Positions 45,216-54,384 of a stretch of DNA of 64,000 bases are shown here, piece after piece. The position numbers and the translations under genes were made by a program. This DNA is from Bacillus sp. RO2 (GTDB lineage Bacteria > Bacillota > Bacilli > Bacillales > Bacillaceae_I): positions 1 through 64,000 of the forward strand of contig NZ_JAAXCU010000045.1 of assembly GCF_012911845.1 (NCBI RefSeq), in the 5' to 3' direction. Positions within the stretch are counted from its first letter, which is position 1; each line of letters starts with the position of its first letter. The notes beneath the pieces were generated by a model. That model worked only from the letters and a program-made list of their open reading frames with translations. It did no database searches and had not been told where the DNA came from.

Positions 45216-46790
45216 CTATAACTCTAATATAATCGCAGAGGAGATATCCGGTATGAGAAGGATTTCATCTACAAGCATTTTTTCAAGCGGCTGGTCAAAA
45301 GAAAGCATCATTATGGCTTTACCGCCTTGGAGCATCCGGCCCACATGCATCGTCGCAATATTCGTTTCATGTTTACCGAAAATGAGTCCGAGTTGCCCGA
45401 TTACACCAGGACGATCCTTATGCTGCACATAAAGTAAATGTCCACTAGGTGCAAAATCGATGTCAAATCCATTCATATGAACAATTCTTGCGCCAAAACC
45501 TTCAATGAAAGTCGCCCTTACTACTAAGTTAACATCTTTTCCCCGTGCCTCGACTTGAATGATATTGGAGTATCCATAACTATCTGTTTGATGTTTTTCT
45601 CCGTAACTGATGCCGCGTTCTTTTGCAATGGTAGCAGCATTCACTTCGTTGACAGTCGTATCGACACGATTTCTCAAAAACCCTGCTATAATACTTTTAG
45701 TCAAAATGGATGTTTCCCACTCCGTTATTACACCGGCGTAGGTTGCAGTAATTTCTTCAATTGGTGTTTTGGCTGATTGTGAAAGGATAGAACCCAACGT
45801 TTTTCCAAGTTGATAAAACGGTTGAATCTTTTTGTAAATTTCTTTTGGAATGGTTGGCAAGTTGATGCTTGTGTTGACAGATTGGCCATTTAAATAGGCC
45901 AGTACATCTTTTGAAACTTGGAAAGCTACGTTGTATTGTGCTTCTTTGGTGGATGCCCCAAGATGCGGCGTCACAATTACATGGTCATGCTGTACCAAAT
46001 CATAATTGGTTGGAGGTTCCACTTCAAAAACATCAAGAGCGGCACCAGCAACATGGCCTGTGTTTAAATGGTGAAGCAATGCTTCTTCATCAATGATTCC
46101 ACCACGGGCACAGTTAACTAGATAAACACCTTTCTTTAATTGAGGAATATTTTCTTTATTAAATAAACCTTTCGTTTCTTTCGTGAGAGGTGTATGTACT
46201 GTAATGATATCTGCTTGCTTCATCACCTCTTCTAGAGGTAAGGAGGTGACACTTAATTTCTCAGCCCGCGTGTCTGTTAAAAACGGATCGTAAACTACTA
46301 CTTTCATTTGAAAAGCTTTTGCACGCTTGGCAATTTCTCCGCCAATACGTCCAAATCCCACAATTCCAAGGGTCTTTCCGAATAGCTCTGTACCTATAAA
46401 CTTTTTTCTGCTCCATTGGGAGCCTTTCACATTCATATTTGCTTGAGGAATATGGCGCACTAATGAAGATATCATGGCAAAAGTATGCTCTGCAGTGGAA
46501 ATTGTATTCCCGTCGGGTGCATTTATAACGACTATGCCTCTTTTGGTTGCAGCGGTTATATCAATATTGTCTACGCCCACTCCGGCTCTGGCGACTACTT
46601 TGAGATTGGTAAGGGAAGAGAGAAGGGCATCATCCACCTGGGTAGCACTTCGTACGAGTAGCGCATCGATGTCATCTGGATTGTAGTTGTCTCCTTCACG
46701 ATCTTTCCGATATACTTTAATGTTTTCCGCTTCTAAGAGCGGAGTCAGTCCATCTGAACTTATAGAATCTACAACGAGCACATGAAACAT
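45216..46790 (-). CDS. serA: D-3-phosphoglycerate dehydrogenase SerA
   Basis: SerA catalyses the first step of serine synthesis. The 524-residue protein has a substrate-binding/NAD domain pair with GIVGFGRIGGEIAKRA, an active-site arginine region NCARGGIIDEEAL and the catalytic histidine in TPHLGASTKEAQ. An intervening domain covers about 315-450 and a C-terminal ACT domain about 452-524 (VQHKDRPGVIGQLG). ATG 46790 follows GGAGGG by 9 bp and gives the conserved FHVLVVDSIS start; a GTG 66 bp upstream lacks support. Confidence 0.96.
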   Translation of the reverse strand: MFHVLVVDSISSDGLTPLLEAENIKVYRKDREGDNYNPDDIDALLVRSATQVDDALLSSLTNLKVVARAGVGVDNIDITAATKRGIVVINAPDGNTISTAEHTFAMISSLVRHIPQANMNVKGSQWSRKKFIGTELFGKTLGIVGFGRIGGEIAKRAKAFQMKVVVYDPFLTDTRAEKLSVTSLPLEEVMKQADIITVHTPLTKETKGLFNKENIPQLKKGVYLVNCARGGIIDEEALLHHLNTGHVAGAALDVFEVEPPTNYDLVQHDHVIVTPHLGASTKEAQYNVAFQVSKDVLAYLNGQSVNTSINLPTIPKEIYKKIQPFYQLGKTLGSILSQSAKTPIEEITATYAGVITEWETSILTKSIIAGFLRNRVDTTVNEVNAATIAKERGISYGEKHQTDSYGYSNIIQVEARGKDVNLVVRATFIEGFGARIVHMNGFDIDFAPSGHLLYVQHKDRPGVIGQLGLIFGKHETNIATMHVGRMLQGGKAIMMLSFDQPLEKMLVDEILLIPDISSAIILEL

Positions 46791-46989
46791 AAATGCAATC
46801 CCTCCAAAAATATATAAAATTTCTGATAATTTATCATCTATCAGAGGGACTGTCAATAACTTTACAACAGGTCGAACCTATGTAAGCGCTTATTGTTTCA
46901 ATATTCCTATAAAAAATGAATAACAGTTCATTTCCCTTCCCTTTTTACTATTTTTTGAGTATAATAAATTCGTAAGTTAATAATATGAT

Positions 46990-47121
46990 CTATCTTCGGG
47001 GCAGGGTGAAATTCCCGATCGGCGGTGATGAGAGGTATTCTCTAAGCCCGCGAGCCTGATAATGGGGCAGGATTTGGTGCGATTCCAAAGCCGACAGTAT
47101 AGTCTGGATGGGAGAAGATGG
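46990..47121 (+). promoter_or_regulatory. Second FMN riboswitch (RFN element), upstream of ribU
   Basis: RFN blocks are TCGGGGCAGGGTGAAATTCCC, GATCGGCGGTGATGAG, AAGCCCGCGAGCC, GGATTTGGTGCGATTCCAAAG, CCGACAGTATAGTCTGGATG and GGAGAAG (first block split here only by the writing limit). It is shorter than the ribD copy. No terminator with a T run follows; instead the ribU binding site can be sequestered. Confidence 0.95.
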
Positions 47122-47250
47122 AGGTTCAAAGTTGTCGAAAATTCTTCATTTTCGATGCTTATTTCCTGATGCCTTCGTACTCCCGTTTGTTTATTTGACA
47201 AACGGTTATTTGCGTGGTTTGGCATCAAGAAATAAACACACATCTTTGAA

Positions 47251-47296
47251 TTCTCTCTTTTCGTACGAGATGGATCTCCATTTGAAAAGGAGAGAA
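47251..47296 (+). promoter_or_regulatory. Hairpin masking the ribU ribosome binding site
   Basis: TTCTCTCTTTTC (47251-47262) can pair with GAAAAGGAGAGAA (47284-47296) with one bulge, burying AAGGAG of ribU. B. subtilis ribU (ypaA) is known to be regulated by FMN at translation, so this is the likely expression platform. Confidence 0.65.
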
Positions 47297-47301
47297 GAAA
47301 A

Positions 47302-47886
47302 ATGAATCAATCAAAACGCGTCAAAAAAATGGTAACAGTAGGGATGTTAAGTGGGATTTCGTACCTGCTTATGTGGCTAAGTTTTCCACTGCCTTTGTTG
47401 CCACCATTTTTATCAGTGGACTTTAGTGACGTTCCAGCATTACTGGCAGCCATCATCTTTGGACCTGTTGCTGGCATCACAGTCGAAGCAATAAAAAATA
47501 TCCTGCATTACATTGTGCAAGGAAGCATGACAGGAGTTCCTGTTGGTCAGTTGGCTAATTTTACAGCAGGTATCTTGTTTATATTGCCGACTTATTTCAT
47601 CTTTAATAAAATTCGTACAACGAAAGGATTAGGGTTAGGTTTGGTTGCAGGTACAGTTTCCATGGCGTTAATCATGAGTGTGCTTAACTACTATATCTTC
47701 CTACCCGCATTCACTTATTTCCTCAATGTACCATCCGGGTCTTCAGCTCAGATGATTGAAGGAATTGTGAAAGGGATCCTTCCATTTAACATAATCAAAG
47801 GGTTGATTGTCACTTTCTTGTTCTTATTGTTATATAAGAAGCTTGCAGTTTGGCTTGACCGTCAGTTAGAAACGAAAAATGTATAA
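47302..47886 (+). CDS. ribU: Riboflavin ECF transporter S component RibU
   Basis: RibU is the membrane riboflavin-binding subunit that works with the shared ECF module. The 194-residue protein has six helices, with conserved LPLLPPFLSVDFSDVPALLA (about 29-48) and GPVAGITVEAIKNILHYIVQGS (about 54-75). It follows an FMN riboswitch, the same control as the biosynthetic operon, as for B. subtilis ypaA/fmnP. Confidence 0.95.
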   Translation: MNQSKRVKKMVTVGMLSGISYLLMWLSFPLPLLPPFLSVDFSDVPALLAAIIFGPVAGITVEAIKNILHYIVQGSMTGVPVGQLANFTAGILFILPTYFIFNKIRTTKGLGLGLVAGTVSMALIMSVLNYYIFLPAFTYFLNVPSGSSAQMIEGIVKGILPFNIIKGLIVTFLFLLLYKKLAVWLDRQLETKNV

Positions 47887-47901
47887 ATGAATACTCAATA
47901 A

Positions 47902-47938
47902 AAGAAGCCCCAATTCCATATCAGGATTGGGGCTTCTT
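47902..47938. terminator. Bidirectional terminator between ribU and fer
   Basis: AAGAAGCCCCAAT and ATTGGGGCTTCTT form a perfect 13-bp stem between convergent genes. Confidence 0.92.
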
Positions 47939-47946
47939 ACTATTTA

Positions 47947-48219
<273 letters not shown>

Positions 48220-48446
48220 CTAGTCAATTAAATGATTTCCAATATTTAGTTGGAAACCAATTCCTCATATTATATATTGTAAAACTGTTTTCCCAACTTT
48301 TCAATAGAAAACTCAATGAGAATGCTTATCACACAAGGGTTTTGAAACATATTGTTAGATTACCCGACGAAAAGATGTGATAAACATGTCATCCTTTACA
48401 AAATTTTGATAAAATGTCTGTAGGGGAAGAAAGGTGTAGAAATTTG

Positions 48447-49538
48447 ATGAAATCATTCGAATATTTGTGCCTGAAATGTCTTCAATCATTTAGAGGAGAA
48501 CGGAGCATTTCAGCGATATACCATTTGTTTAGAGGTAAGAAATCTTCTCAAACTATACAGGATGCCAACATCTTTGCATTGGTGAATGTTTATGGAATTT
48601 TTCCCGATTTAAACAGAAATTTCCTTCAACAATCAATACAAATATTACAGACGGAACAACTGATACGTGAAGTACATAGCGAGCATTTTGAACTTACGCA
48701 CAAAGGGAAAATCCAGTTGTCAAATGACGAAAAACTTTTCGATTTAGCTCCCTATTTAAATGGATATGCATACAAAGACAAAAGTTTGACATTCTGGAAG
48801 AGATATTCACTACTCGTTCAAACTTTGTCTAATCTGGCAGGGAAAGAAAGTACTTTTATCCCTATTCAATATGACGACTATGTCCAGAGTTGGGTAAAAA
48901 ATTATTTGCTTAGTCAAAAAGGCAGTTCGAAGAAACGGTTGTTAAACGATTTATTTAAAGAAACGAACGGTTTGCTAACTCAATTGCCGGCAGATCAGGC
49001 AACTGTTTTTGCACTTAAACTATCGGGTTATCGTCGTGCAGGAAATACAGATGAGCAAATAGCCAGAACCTTAAAAAAAGACAATGCATGGATCCATGTA
49101 GAATTTCAATCTGCTTTGCACTATATTATTCAACGCTTAGAAGATAAAGATGCTGTGTCAACAAACAAACATCTCTTCCAAATATGTCGTGATTTGCTGG
49201 AGAAACCACTTCTTACGGAAACGACACAAAAAAGTTTGAAGTTGCTTCATCAAGGGCTCACTTTAAGGGAAATCGCCAATATTCGGAGATTGAAGGAAAG
49301 TACGATTGAAGATCACATTGTAGAGATTGCCATGCAGATTCATGACTTTTCCATAACTCCTTATGTAAAAGAGGACGACGTTCAAGCAGTCAAAGCTGTT
49401 ATTGATGATTTGCAAACACACCAACTTCGAAGAATAAAAGAGAAGTTAAACAACCAGGATATCAGCTATTTTCAAATAAGGTTAGTGCTGACAAGGATGG
49501 GGGATAGCGATGAATCTAGACAACCTGCTGGAAGTTAA
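48447..49538 (+). CDS. ypbB: YpbB family helix-turn-helix domain protein
   Basis: This protein of 363 residues has a C-terminal helicase-associated-type helix-turn-helix region (SLKLLHQGLTLREIANIRRLKESTIEDHIVE, about 273-303) and a long alpha-helical N-terminal part. It is always adjacent to recS in Bacillus, so a role with that helicase is plausible, though none is established. ATG 48447 follows AAAGGTG by 10 bp. It overlaps recS by 29 bp. Confidence 0.9.
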   Translation: MKSFEYLCLKCLQSFRGERSISAIYHLFRGKKSSQTIQDANIFALVNVYGIFPDLNRNFLQQSIQILQTEQLIREVHSEHFELTHKGKIQLSNDEKLFDLAPYLNGYAYKDKSLTFWKRYSLLVQTLSNLAGKESTFIPIQYDDYVQSWVKNYLLSQKGSSKKRLLNDLFKETNGLLTQLPADQATVFALKLSGYRRAGNTDEQIARTLKKDNAWIHVEFQSALHYIIQRLEDKDAVSTNKHLFQICRDLLEKPLLTETTQKSLKLLHQGLTLREIANIRRLKESTIEDHIVEIAMQIHDFSITPYVKEDDVQAVKAVIDDLQTHQLRRIKEKLNNQDISYFQIRLVLTRMGDSDESRQPAGS

Positions 49539-51042
49539 AACAAGTTTTTCTTCTTTTAGACCTGGGCAAAAAGAAATTATCCAGGATGTCCTTTTCAAAA
49601 AAGATGTCATTGCATTACTTCCTACAGGAGGGGGTAAATCTCTATGTTATCAACTGCCAGGCTACGCTCTTCGGGGCACTGTCGTCGTTGTTTCCCCTTT
49701 ATTATCCCTAATGGAAGACCAGGTACAACAACTGAGGTCAAGTGGAGAAAAGAGTGTCGTCGCATTAAATTCTTTTTTAACTTTCTCTGAAAAGGAAAAG
49801 CTGTTGTCCATCGACTTGAACTCGTATAAATACCTTTTTATTTCACCAGAAATGCTTCAGGTAGATAAATGGATCAAGAAACTTCAATCTGTACGAATTG
49901 ATTTGTTCGTAGTAGATGAAGCGCATTGTGTATCGCAATGGGGTCATGACTTTCGGACAGATTATCTAAAATTGGGAAAGGTTAAGAAATTGCTTGGGGA
50001 GCCACCAACTCTGGCTCTGACAGCTACAGCAACTAAAGCCGTCATTAAGGATATTCAAACATTTTTATGCATGTCAGACCCTGCTTTTCATATCAATTCA
50101 TTGGACAGGCCAAACATAGCTTTAAAAGTGGAAGAGGTCATCAATAATCAAGAAAAGAAGGAAAGACTATTGGAATTGGTGACTCTCCTGCAACCTCCTG
50201 GTATTATCTACTTTTCAAGCAGAACAAAAACGGAAGAGCTATATGCATATCTAACAGAAAATGGAACAAATAAGATCGCCTATTATCATGCTGGATTAAC
50301 ACAAGAACAACGGATTTTAATTCAACAACAGTTCTTGATGGATCAGATAGATATTATCTGCTGTACCAGTGCTTTTGGAATGGGCATCAATAAAAGTAAT
50401 GTTCGATATGTCCTTCACTACCACCAGCCAACTCAGATGGAGTCTTATGTACAGGAAATTGGTCGTGCAGGAAGAGGGGGAAACCAAAGTATCGCGCTCT
50501 TGCTGAAAAGTAAGGAAGATGCGATGTTACCAGAGTTTATTATTGGTAATGAATTACCTGACCCGCAGTGGGTGTCATTTACTCTTCAAAACCTCGTGAA
50601 AAAGTATGGTGAAATGGAATCTTTATCAAAGCAACAAATGAAAGTATGGATGGAAGATTATCTAGAGCAAGAGTCCCATTGGAGGTATCTCTTCTTTCAA
50701 CTAAACGAGTTCTTAGAAAGATACGGAAAACTGAATATCACTTCCCTTGAACAATGTATACACCTGATACAAAGCAGGATTGAAAAGCGAACCTCCATGA
50801 AACGCTCCAAGCTTGAGAAATTTAATAAATGGACTACAACATCTCTTTGCAGGAGAAAAGAATTGCTTTTATATTTCGATGAAAACATGTCCACTCCTAT
50901 TGAACAATGTTGTGATAACTGTGGATTGAATATGGACATTTATAATAAGGAATTAAGTATCACATCAACGAGTAATTTTGATGAACCTGTAAGCTGGGAG
51001 AAGGTTTTGAAGAAAATATTTTGGCAGGAAGATGAGAATTGA
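49510..51042 (+). CDS. recS: RecQ-family ATP-dependent DNA helicase RecS
   Basis: RecS is a superfamily 2 3'-5' helicase in DNA recombination and repair. The 510-residue protein has Walker A PTGGGKS (38-44), DEAHC motif II, motif III TATATK, motif V/VI (CTSAFGMGINKSNVRYVLHY, YVQEIGRAGRGG) and a C-terminal zinc site CCDNC. There is no HRDC domain, which separates it from the longer RecQ and agrees with B. subtilis RecS (YpbC). Confidence 0.94.
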   Translation: MNLDNLLEVKTSFSSFRPGQKEIIQDVLFKKDVIALLPTGGGKSLCYQLPGYALRGTVVVVSPLLSLMEDQVQQLRSSGEKSVVALNSFLTFSEKEKLLSIDLNSYKYLFISPEMLQVDKWIKKLQSVRIDLFVVDEAHCVSQWGHDFRTDYLKLGKVKKLLGEPPTLALTATATKAVIKDIQTFLCMSDPAFHINSLDRPNIALKVEEVINNQEKKERLLELVTLLQPPGIIYFSSRTKTEELYAYLTENGTNKIAYYHAGLTQEQRILIQQQFLMDQIDIICCTSAFGMGINKSNVRYVLHYHQPTQMESYVQEIGRAGRGGNQSIALLLKSKEDAMLPEFIIGNELPDPQWVSFTLQNLVKKYGEMESLSKQQMKVWMEDYLEQESHWRYLFFQLNEFLERYGKLNITSLEQCIHLIQSRIEKRTSMKRSKLEKFNKWTTTSLCRRKELLLYFDENMSTPIEQCCDNCGLNMDIYNKELSITSTSNFDEPVSWEKVLKKIFWQEDEN

Positions 51043-51659
51043 AAAACAGACAAGCAGAAATTATTAAACATATGAATGCGAGAGAGCTTTTATATCATCT
51101 TTATCTTTCTCAGATTGCTTTTTTCGTTATCGGACTAGTACTAGCCTATTTTTTGTTTAGCAGTATCCAATCCGTAAGAGAAATATTTGCATGGCAGCCC
51201 ATAAACATCTTTGTCATTGGGACAGTAGTCGCACTTATTGTGGTAGGTGTTGATCTCTTACTCATGAAGTTGGTACCTAAGAGGCTTTTAGATGACGGCG
51301 GTATAAATGAGAAAATGTTTCAGACAAGGTCATTCCCGCACATTATCTTATTAGCATTCATTATAGCCTTTGCAGAGGAATTCCTTTTTAGGGGAGTAAT
51401 TCAAACTCATTTTGGGATTTGGGTTGCCAGTATTTTGTTTGCAGTACTTCATATCAGGTATTTACATAAATGGGTATTGTTCATCTCGGTTGTCATTATC
51501 AGCTTTATACTGGGTTACACCTATGAGGTGACTGGAAGTTTATGGGTTACAATTTGGGCCCATTTTCTAATTGATATGTTGCTCGCCTGCAAGATAAGAG
51601 CAGACTATTTAAAAAATAAAAATAAGTGGAAGACGGGAGTGGAGAGAGATGGAGAATAA
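51039..51659 (+). CDS. ypbD: CPBP/CAAX-type intramembrane protease YpbD
   Basis: This is a 206-residue membrane protein with about six helices and the ABI/CPBP motifs EEFLFRG (about 109-115), LFAVLHIRY and WAHFLIDML. It is predicted to be an intramembrane metal-dependent endopeptidase, substrate unknown. It starts with TTG 51039 overlapping the recS stop, after AGGAAGATGAG. Confidence 0.88.
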   Translation: MKNRQAEIIKHMNARELLYHLYLSQIAFFVIGLVLAYFLFSSIQSVREIFAWQPINIFVIGTVVALIVVGVDLLLMKLVPKRLLDDGGINEKMFQTRSFPHIILLAFIIAFAEEFLFRGVIQTHFGIWVASILFAVLHIRYLHKWVLFISVVIISFILGYTYEVTGSLWVTIWAHFLIDMLLACKIRADYLKNKNKWKTGVERDGE

Positions 51660-52350
51660 TAGAGGTTTAGATCAAGCAGACGGCTTACGGGAAGAAGTAC
51701 AAAAAGAAGCAAATAAACTTCCATCTAGAAGTGAACTTCACGCACAAAAGCGAAGCAAGAAAACAAAGTGGAAAGTGAACTTTCCGTTCGTCAGGCTAAT
51801 TGGTGTATTGTTTTTGTTGATTCCTATCAGTATTATGGCCATTCATTTTAATAATCAGGAAACTAATTTCTTAGACAAAATGTTTACACCAGCAGTTAAA
51901 AACGTGGAGCAAATCTCCATTCCTACGAATGTTTCTGCAAGTACTGTAGATCCAGCTGATAAGGAAGAAGAGAAAGACCCAGTAGATGTTGAAAAAATGT
52001 CTACCCAAGAAAAAGAATCAAATGAAAGTACTAATCAAGGAAATGATGAAGAGGGCTCTGGAAAAACTGCAGATAATAAAGAGAATCAAAGCTCTACTAA
52101 TCAAACAGATTCATCTCCTGTTTCACAACCGGAATCCGAAGAAGAAGATATAACGGAAGAGGAAGTGAAAGAAGAACCATCTAATGTGACATATGTAGAG
52201 CATATTGTCCAAGAAAGTGAAACACTTTATCGTATTTCCATGAAATACTTCAGCAGCAGAGATGGAGAAAGAATCATCAGTGACCACAATAACCTTGTAA
52301 ACGACCAAGTTAATGTCGGTCAAAAGCTTCTCATTCCTATAAATAGATAA
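51649..52350 (+). CDS. ypbE: LysM-domain membrane protein YpbE
   Basis: This 233-residue protein has a basic cytoplasmic head (1-43), one membrane helix (about 46-65), a long acidic Ser/Glu/Asn-rich linker (about 90-180) and a C-terminal LysM domain (about 184-233, EHIVQESETLYRISMKYF, VGQKLLIP). It is a likely cell-wall-binding protein. Its ATG overlaps ypbD by 11 bp. It is the last gene of ypbB-recS-ypbD-ypbE. Confidence 0.9.
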   Translation: MENNRGLDQADGLREEVQKEANKLPSRSELHAQKRSKKTKWKVNFPFVRLIGVLFLLIPISIMAIHFNNQETNFLDKMFTPAVKNVEQISIPTNVSASTVDPADKEEEKDPVDVEKMSTQEKESNESTNQGNDEEGSGKTADNKENQSSTNQTDSSPVSQPESEEEDITEEEVKEEPSNVTYVEHIVQESETLYRISMKYFSSRDGERIISDHNNLVNDQVNVGQKLLIPINR

Positions 52351-52392
52351 CAAGAAGCACCAAAGCAAATTTGAAGTAAAGAGAGCATAATA

Positions 52393-52527
52393 CCGTTGAT
52401 TTCCGTTCCAGACGCTTCGCTTGCCTGCGGGTGGTCCGTGAGCCTCCTCGGCTTGCTCCTGTGGGGTCTCACCTGTCCCTTCCTCCCGCGGGCGTCTGCG
52501 CGCCTTCCACTCCAATCAACAAGGTGT
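52393..52527 (-). repeat. Dispersed intergenic repeat, copy G
   Basis: This reverse-strand copy runs from ACCGTTGATTTCCGTTCCAG through GGGGTCTCACCTGTCCCTTC to CGCCTTCCACTCCAATCAAC. It is followed by about 95 bp of plain sequence and then copy H in the opposite orientation. Confidence 0.75.
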
Positions 52528-52624
52528 CTTCATTCGCATAGGGATTGTGTTAAGGTATTTAACTTGGTTAATTGATAAAGCTCTCAAAGCATTAATGTTA
52601 AGTTTACGTGATTTTCAGCTGTAT

Positions 52625-52806
52625 ATTGGAGCAAATGGCGGAGACTCCTCGAAAATGCTACGCATTTTCTTCGTGCGATGATTCGCTGTCGAAGCCTTCC
52701 TTATCCTACGGGGTAGTAGCGACAATGTTGAGACCCCGCAGGCTTGCCGAGGAGGCTCAAGGTCGCCCCTTGGAAAGCGTAGCTATTTGCGAAAAGGAAC
52801 AGCGGT
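52625..52806 (+). repeat. Dispersed intergenic repeat, copy H, with nested hairpin module
   Basis: This forward copy runs from TTGGAGCAAATGGCGGAGAC to GCGAAAAGGAACAGCGG. After GACTCCTC it carries the nested block GAAAATGCTACGCATTTTC, TTCGTGCGATG and GTCGAAGCCTTCCTTATCC, the same block in the same place as copies D and I. Confidence 0.8.
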
Positions 52807-52960
52807 GATTAACCAATAACTAAAAATTTTCGCTTTTTAAGACCGGGTGGTATTTCTGCTCGGTTTGTTTTTTTCTATATCCCCTAAATCTCTCCATTAG
52901 TAAATCATAGAGTGGGTGTGTCCTGCATAGTTTTCTAGTAGGACAGGTTGGAAAGAGGGG

Positions 52961-53422
52961 ATGACATTGGAACATGTAATAAAAACACTAAATCACCATA
53001 CAGACGAAGCAACAAAACAAACACTACAACTATTAGTAGACAAAAAGCGTAAACAAGATACATTTAAGAAGCGGGAGTGGAGATGGAGAATTTCCTGTTG
53101 CATGACGTTAGGCCTTTTTTTAACATACATTTATTTTTTTATTTTTAAACAGTTCTCTTCTTCTTCAGCAAGCATTTCCTATTTCTTTGATCGTTCTATT
53201 CATTTTTGGATTGTCATGTTTATTGCCTATCAAATCGGGATGATAAAATACCTACTATATAAAAAAGATAAGGCAGAAAAGGAATACCATGACCTCAGAA
53301 AGGAAATGGTAAAGCGCAGTGACGACTATTGGTCCAAACCGGCTGATTGGAAGCAAAGACACCACGTATTTGATCTAATGAAAAAAGAGTTTGATATTAA
53401 TTTATATCATGAGACAAAGTGA
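52961..53422 (+). CDS. ypbF: YpbF family membrane protein
   Basis: This 153-residue protein has a soluble N-terminal helix region (1-35), two membrane helices (about 47-63 and 80-98) and a charged C-terminal tail (KDKAEKEYHDLRKEMVKRSDDYWSKP, split here as about 101-126). AGAGGGG precedes the ATG. It matches B. subtilis YpbF in size and position; function is unknown. Confidence 0.85.
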   Translation: MTLEHVIKTLNHHTDEATKQTLQLLVDKKRKQDTFKKREWRWRISCCMTLGLFLTYIYFFIFKQFSSSSASISYFFDRSIHFWIVMFIAYQIGMIKYLLYKKDKAEKEYHDLRKEMVKRSDDYWSKPADWKQRHHVFDLMKKEFDINLYHETK

Positions 53423-53490
53423 GTGTAATACAATTTCCCATGAGTATGATATAGTTGATTTACAATTATGTGCAAAAGGGGAACTTCAAA

Positions 53491-54267
53491 ATGTTATGGA
53501 TTCTACTTGGAGTGATAGCTCTTTTTGGAGTATCACTTCTTTTTTATATGTATAAGCAAGCAACACAAGAAAATATTATGGAGCAAACGCTAGCTTTTCC
53601 AGATTTTCCGCAAAGCTTTGGTAAAATTAGAATCTTTTTTATCTCCGACATTCATAAGCGTAAAATTAATCCCGAATTCATTGATAGGATTAAAAACATA
53701 GACTTGGTCATTATAGGTGGAGATTTAACGGAAAAGAAGGTACCTTTAAAGCAAGTTTCTGAAAATATCAAACAACTAAAGAAACTGGGCATTGTTTTTT
53801 TCGTATGGGGAAATAATGACTACGAGGTTGATTACCACGAATTAGACTCCCTTCTTCTTCAACACGGAGTAAAAATACTTGATAACTCGAGCTATTTATT
53901 TGAGAGCGAACAAGGACACATGCTTGAGTTAGTTGGTGTGGACGACATGGTACATGAACGGGACGAGCTTGGAACCGCTCTAGAAGATACAAAGAGAGAC
54001 AGTTTTAAAATCTTGGTCAGTCATGAACCTGAGATAGTCGATAAGTTTACAGATGAGGAAAAAATCAGCCTGGTTTTAAGTGGTCATACTCACGGAGGGC
54101 AAATTAGGATCTTTGGTTTCGGTCCCCATGAAAGAGGAGGACTGACTCATCTGCCTCATACAACACAGTTAATTAGTAATGGCTTTGGGACATCCTTGGT
54201 GCCGTTAAGACTCGGGGCTCCACCTGAAACACATATATTGACCATTACCACTAGAGCGGAGACCTGA
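53491..54267 (+). CDS. ypbG: Membrane-anchored metallophosphoesterase YpbG
   Basis: This 258-residue calcineurin-like phosphoesterase sits behind one N-terminal helix (3-22). Dimetal motifs are FFISDIHKRKI (D-x-H), VIIGGDLTEKK (GD), WGNNDYE (GNND), VSHEPEI (H) and VLSGHTHGGQI (GHTH). ATG 53491 is about 9 bp after AAAAGGGG; an upstream TTG lies before that site. The substrate is unknown. Confidence 0.9.
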   Translation: MLWILLGVIALFGVSLLFYMYKQATQENIMEQTLAFPDFPQSFGKIRIFFISDIHKRKINPEFIDRIKNIDLVIIGGDLTEKKVPLKQVSENIKQLKKLGIVFFVWGNNDYEVDYHELDSLLLQHGVKILDNSSYLFESEQGHMLELVGVDDMVHERDELGTALEDTKRDSFKILVSHEPEIVDKFTDEEKISLVLSGHTHGGQIRIFGFGPHERGGLTHLPHTTQLISNGFGTSLVPLRLGAPPETHILTITTRAET

Positions 54268-54288
54268 TTTTCAGGTGCCGCTTTTTTC
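54255..54288 (+). terminator. Terminator of ypbG, overlapping its 3' end
   Basis: AGCGG-AG-ACCTGA and TCAGGT-G-CCGCT form an interrupted stem around TTT, followed by a run of T. Confidence 0.82.
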
Positions 54289-54384
54289 TGTGTCAGCCTA
54301 TTCAAAACCTATACAAAGTTTACACAACAACATTCGTACTATATAATGCAAGTAATGATTTTGCAAAGAGAGAAAGGGATCTGT

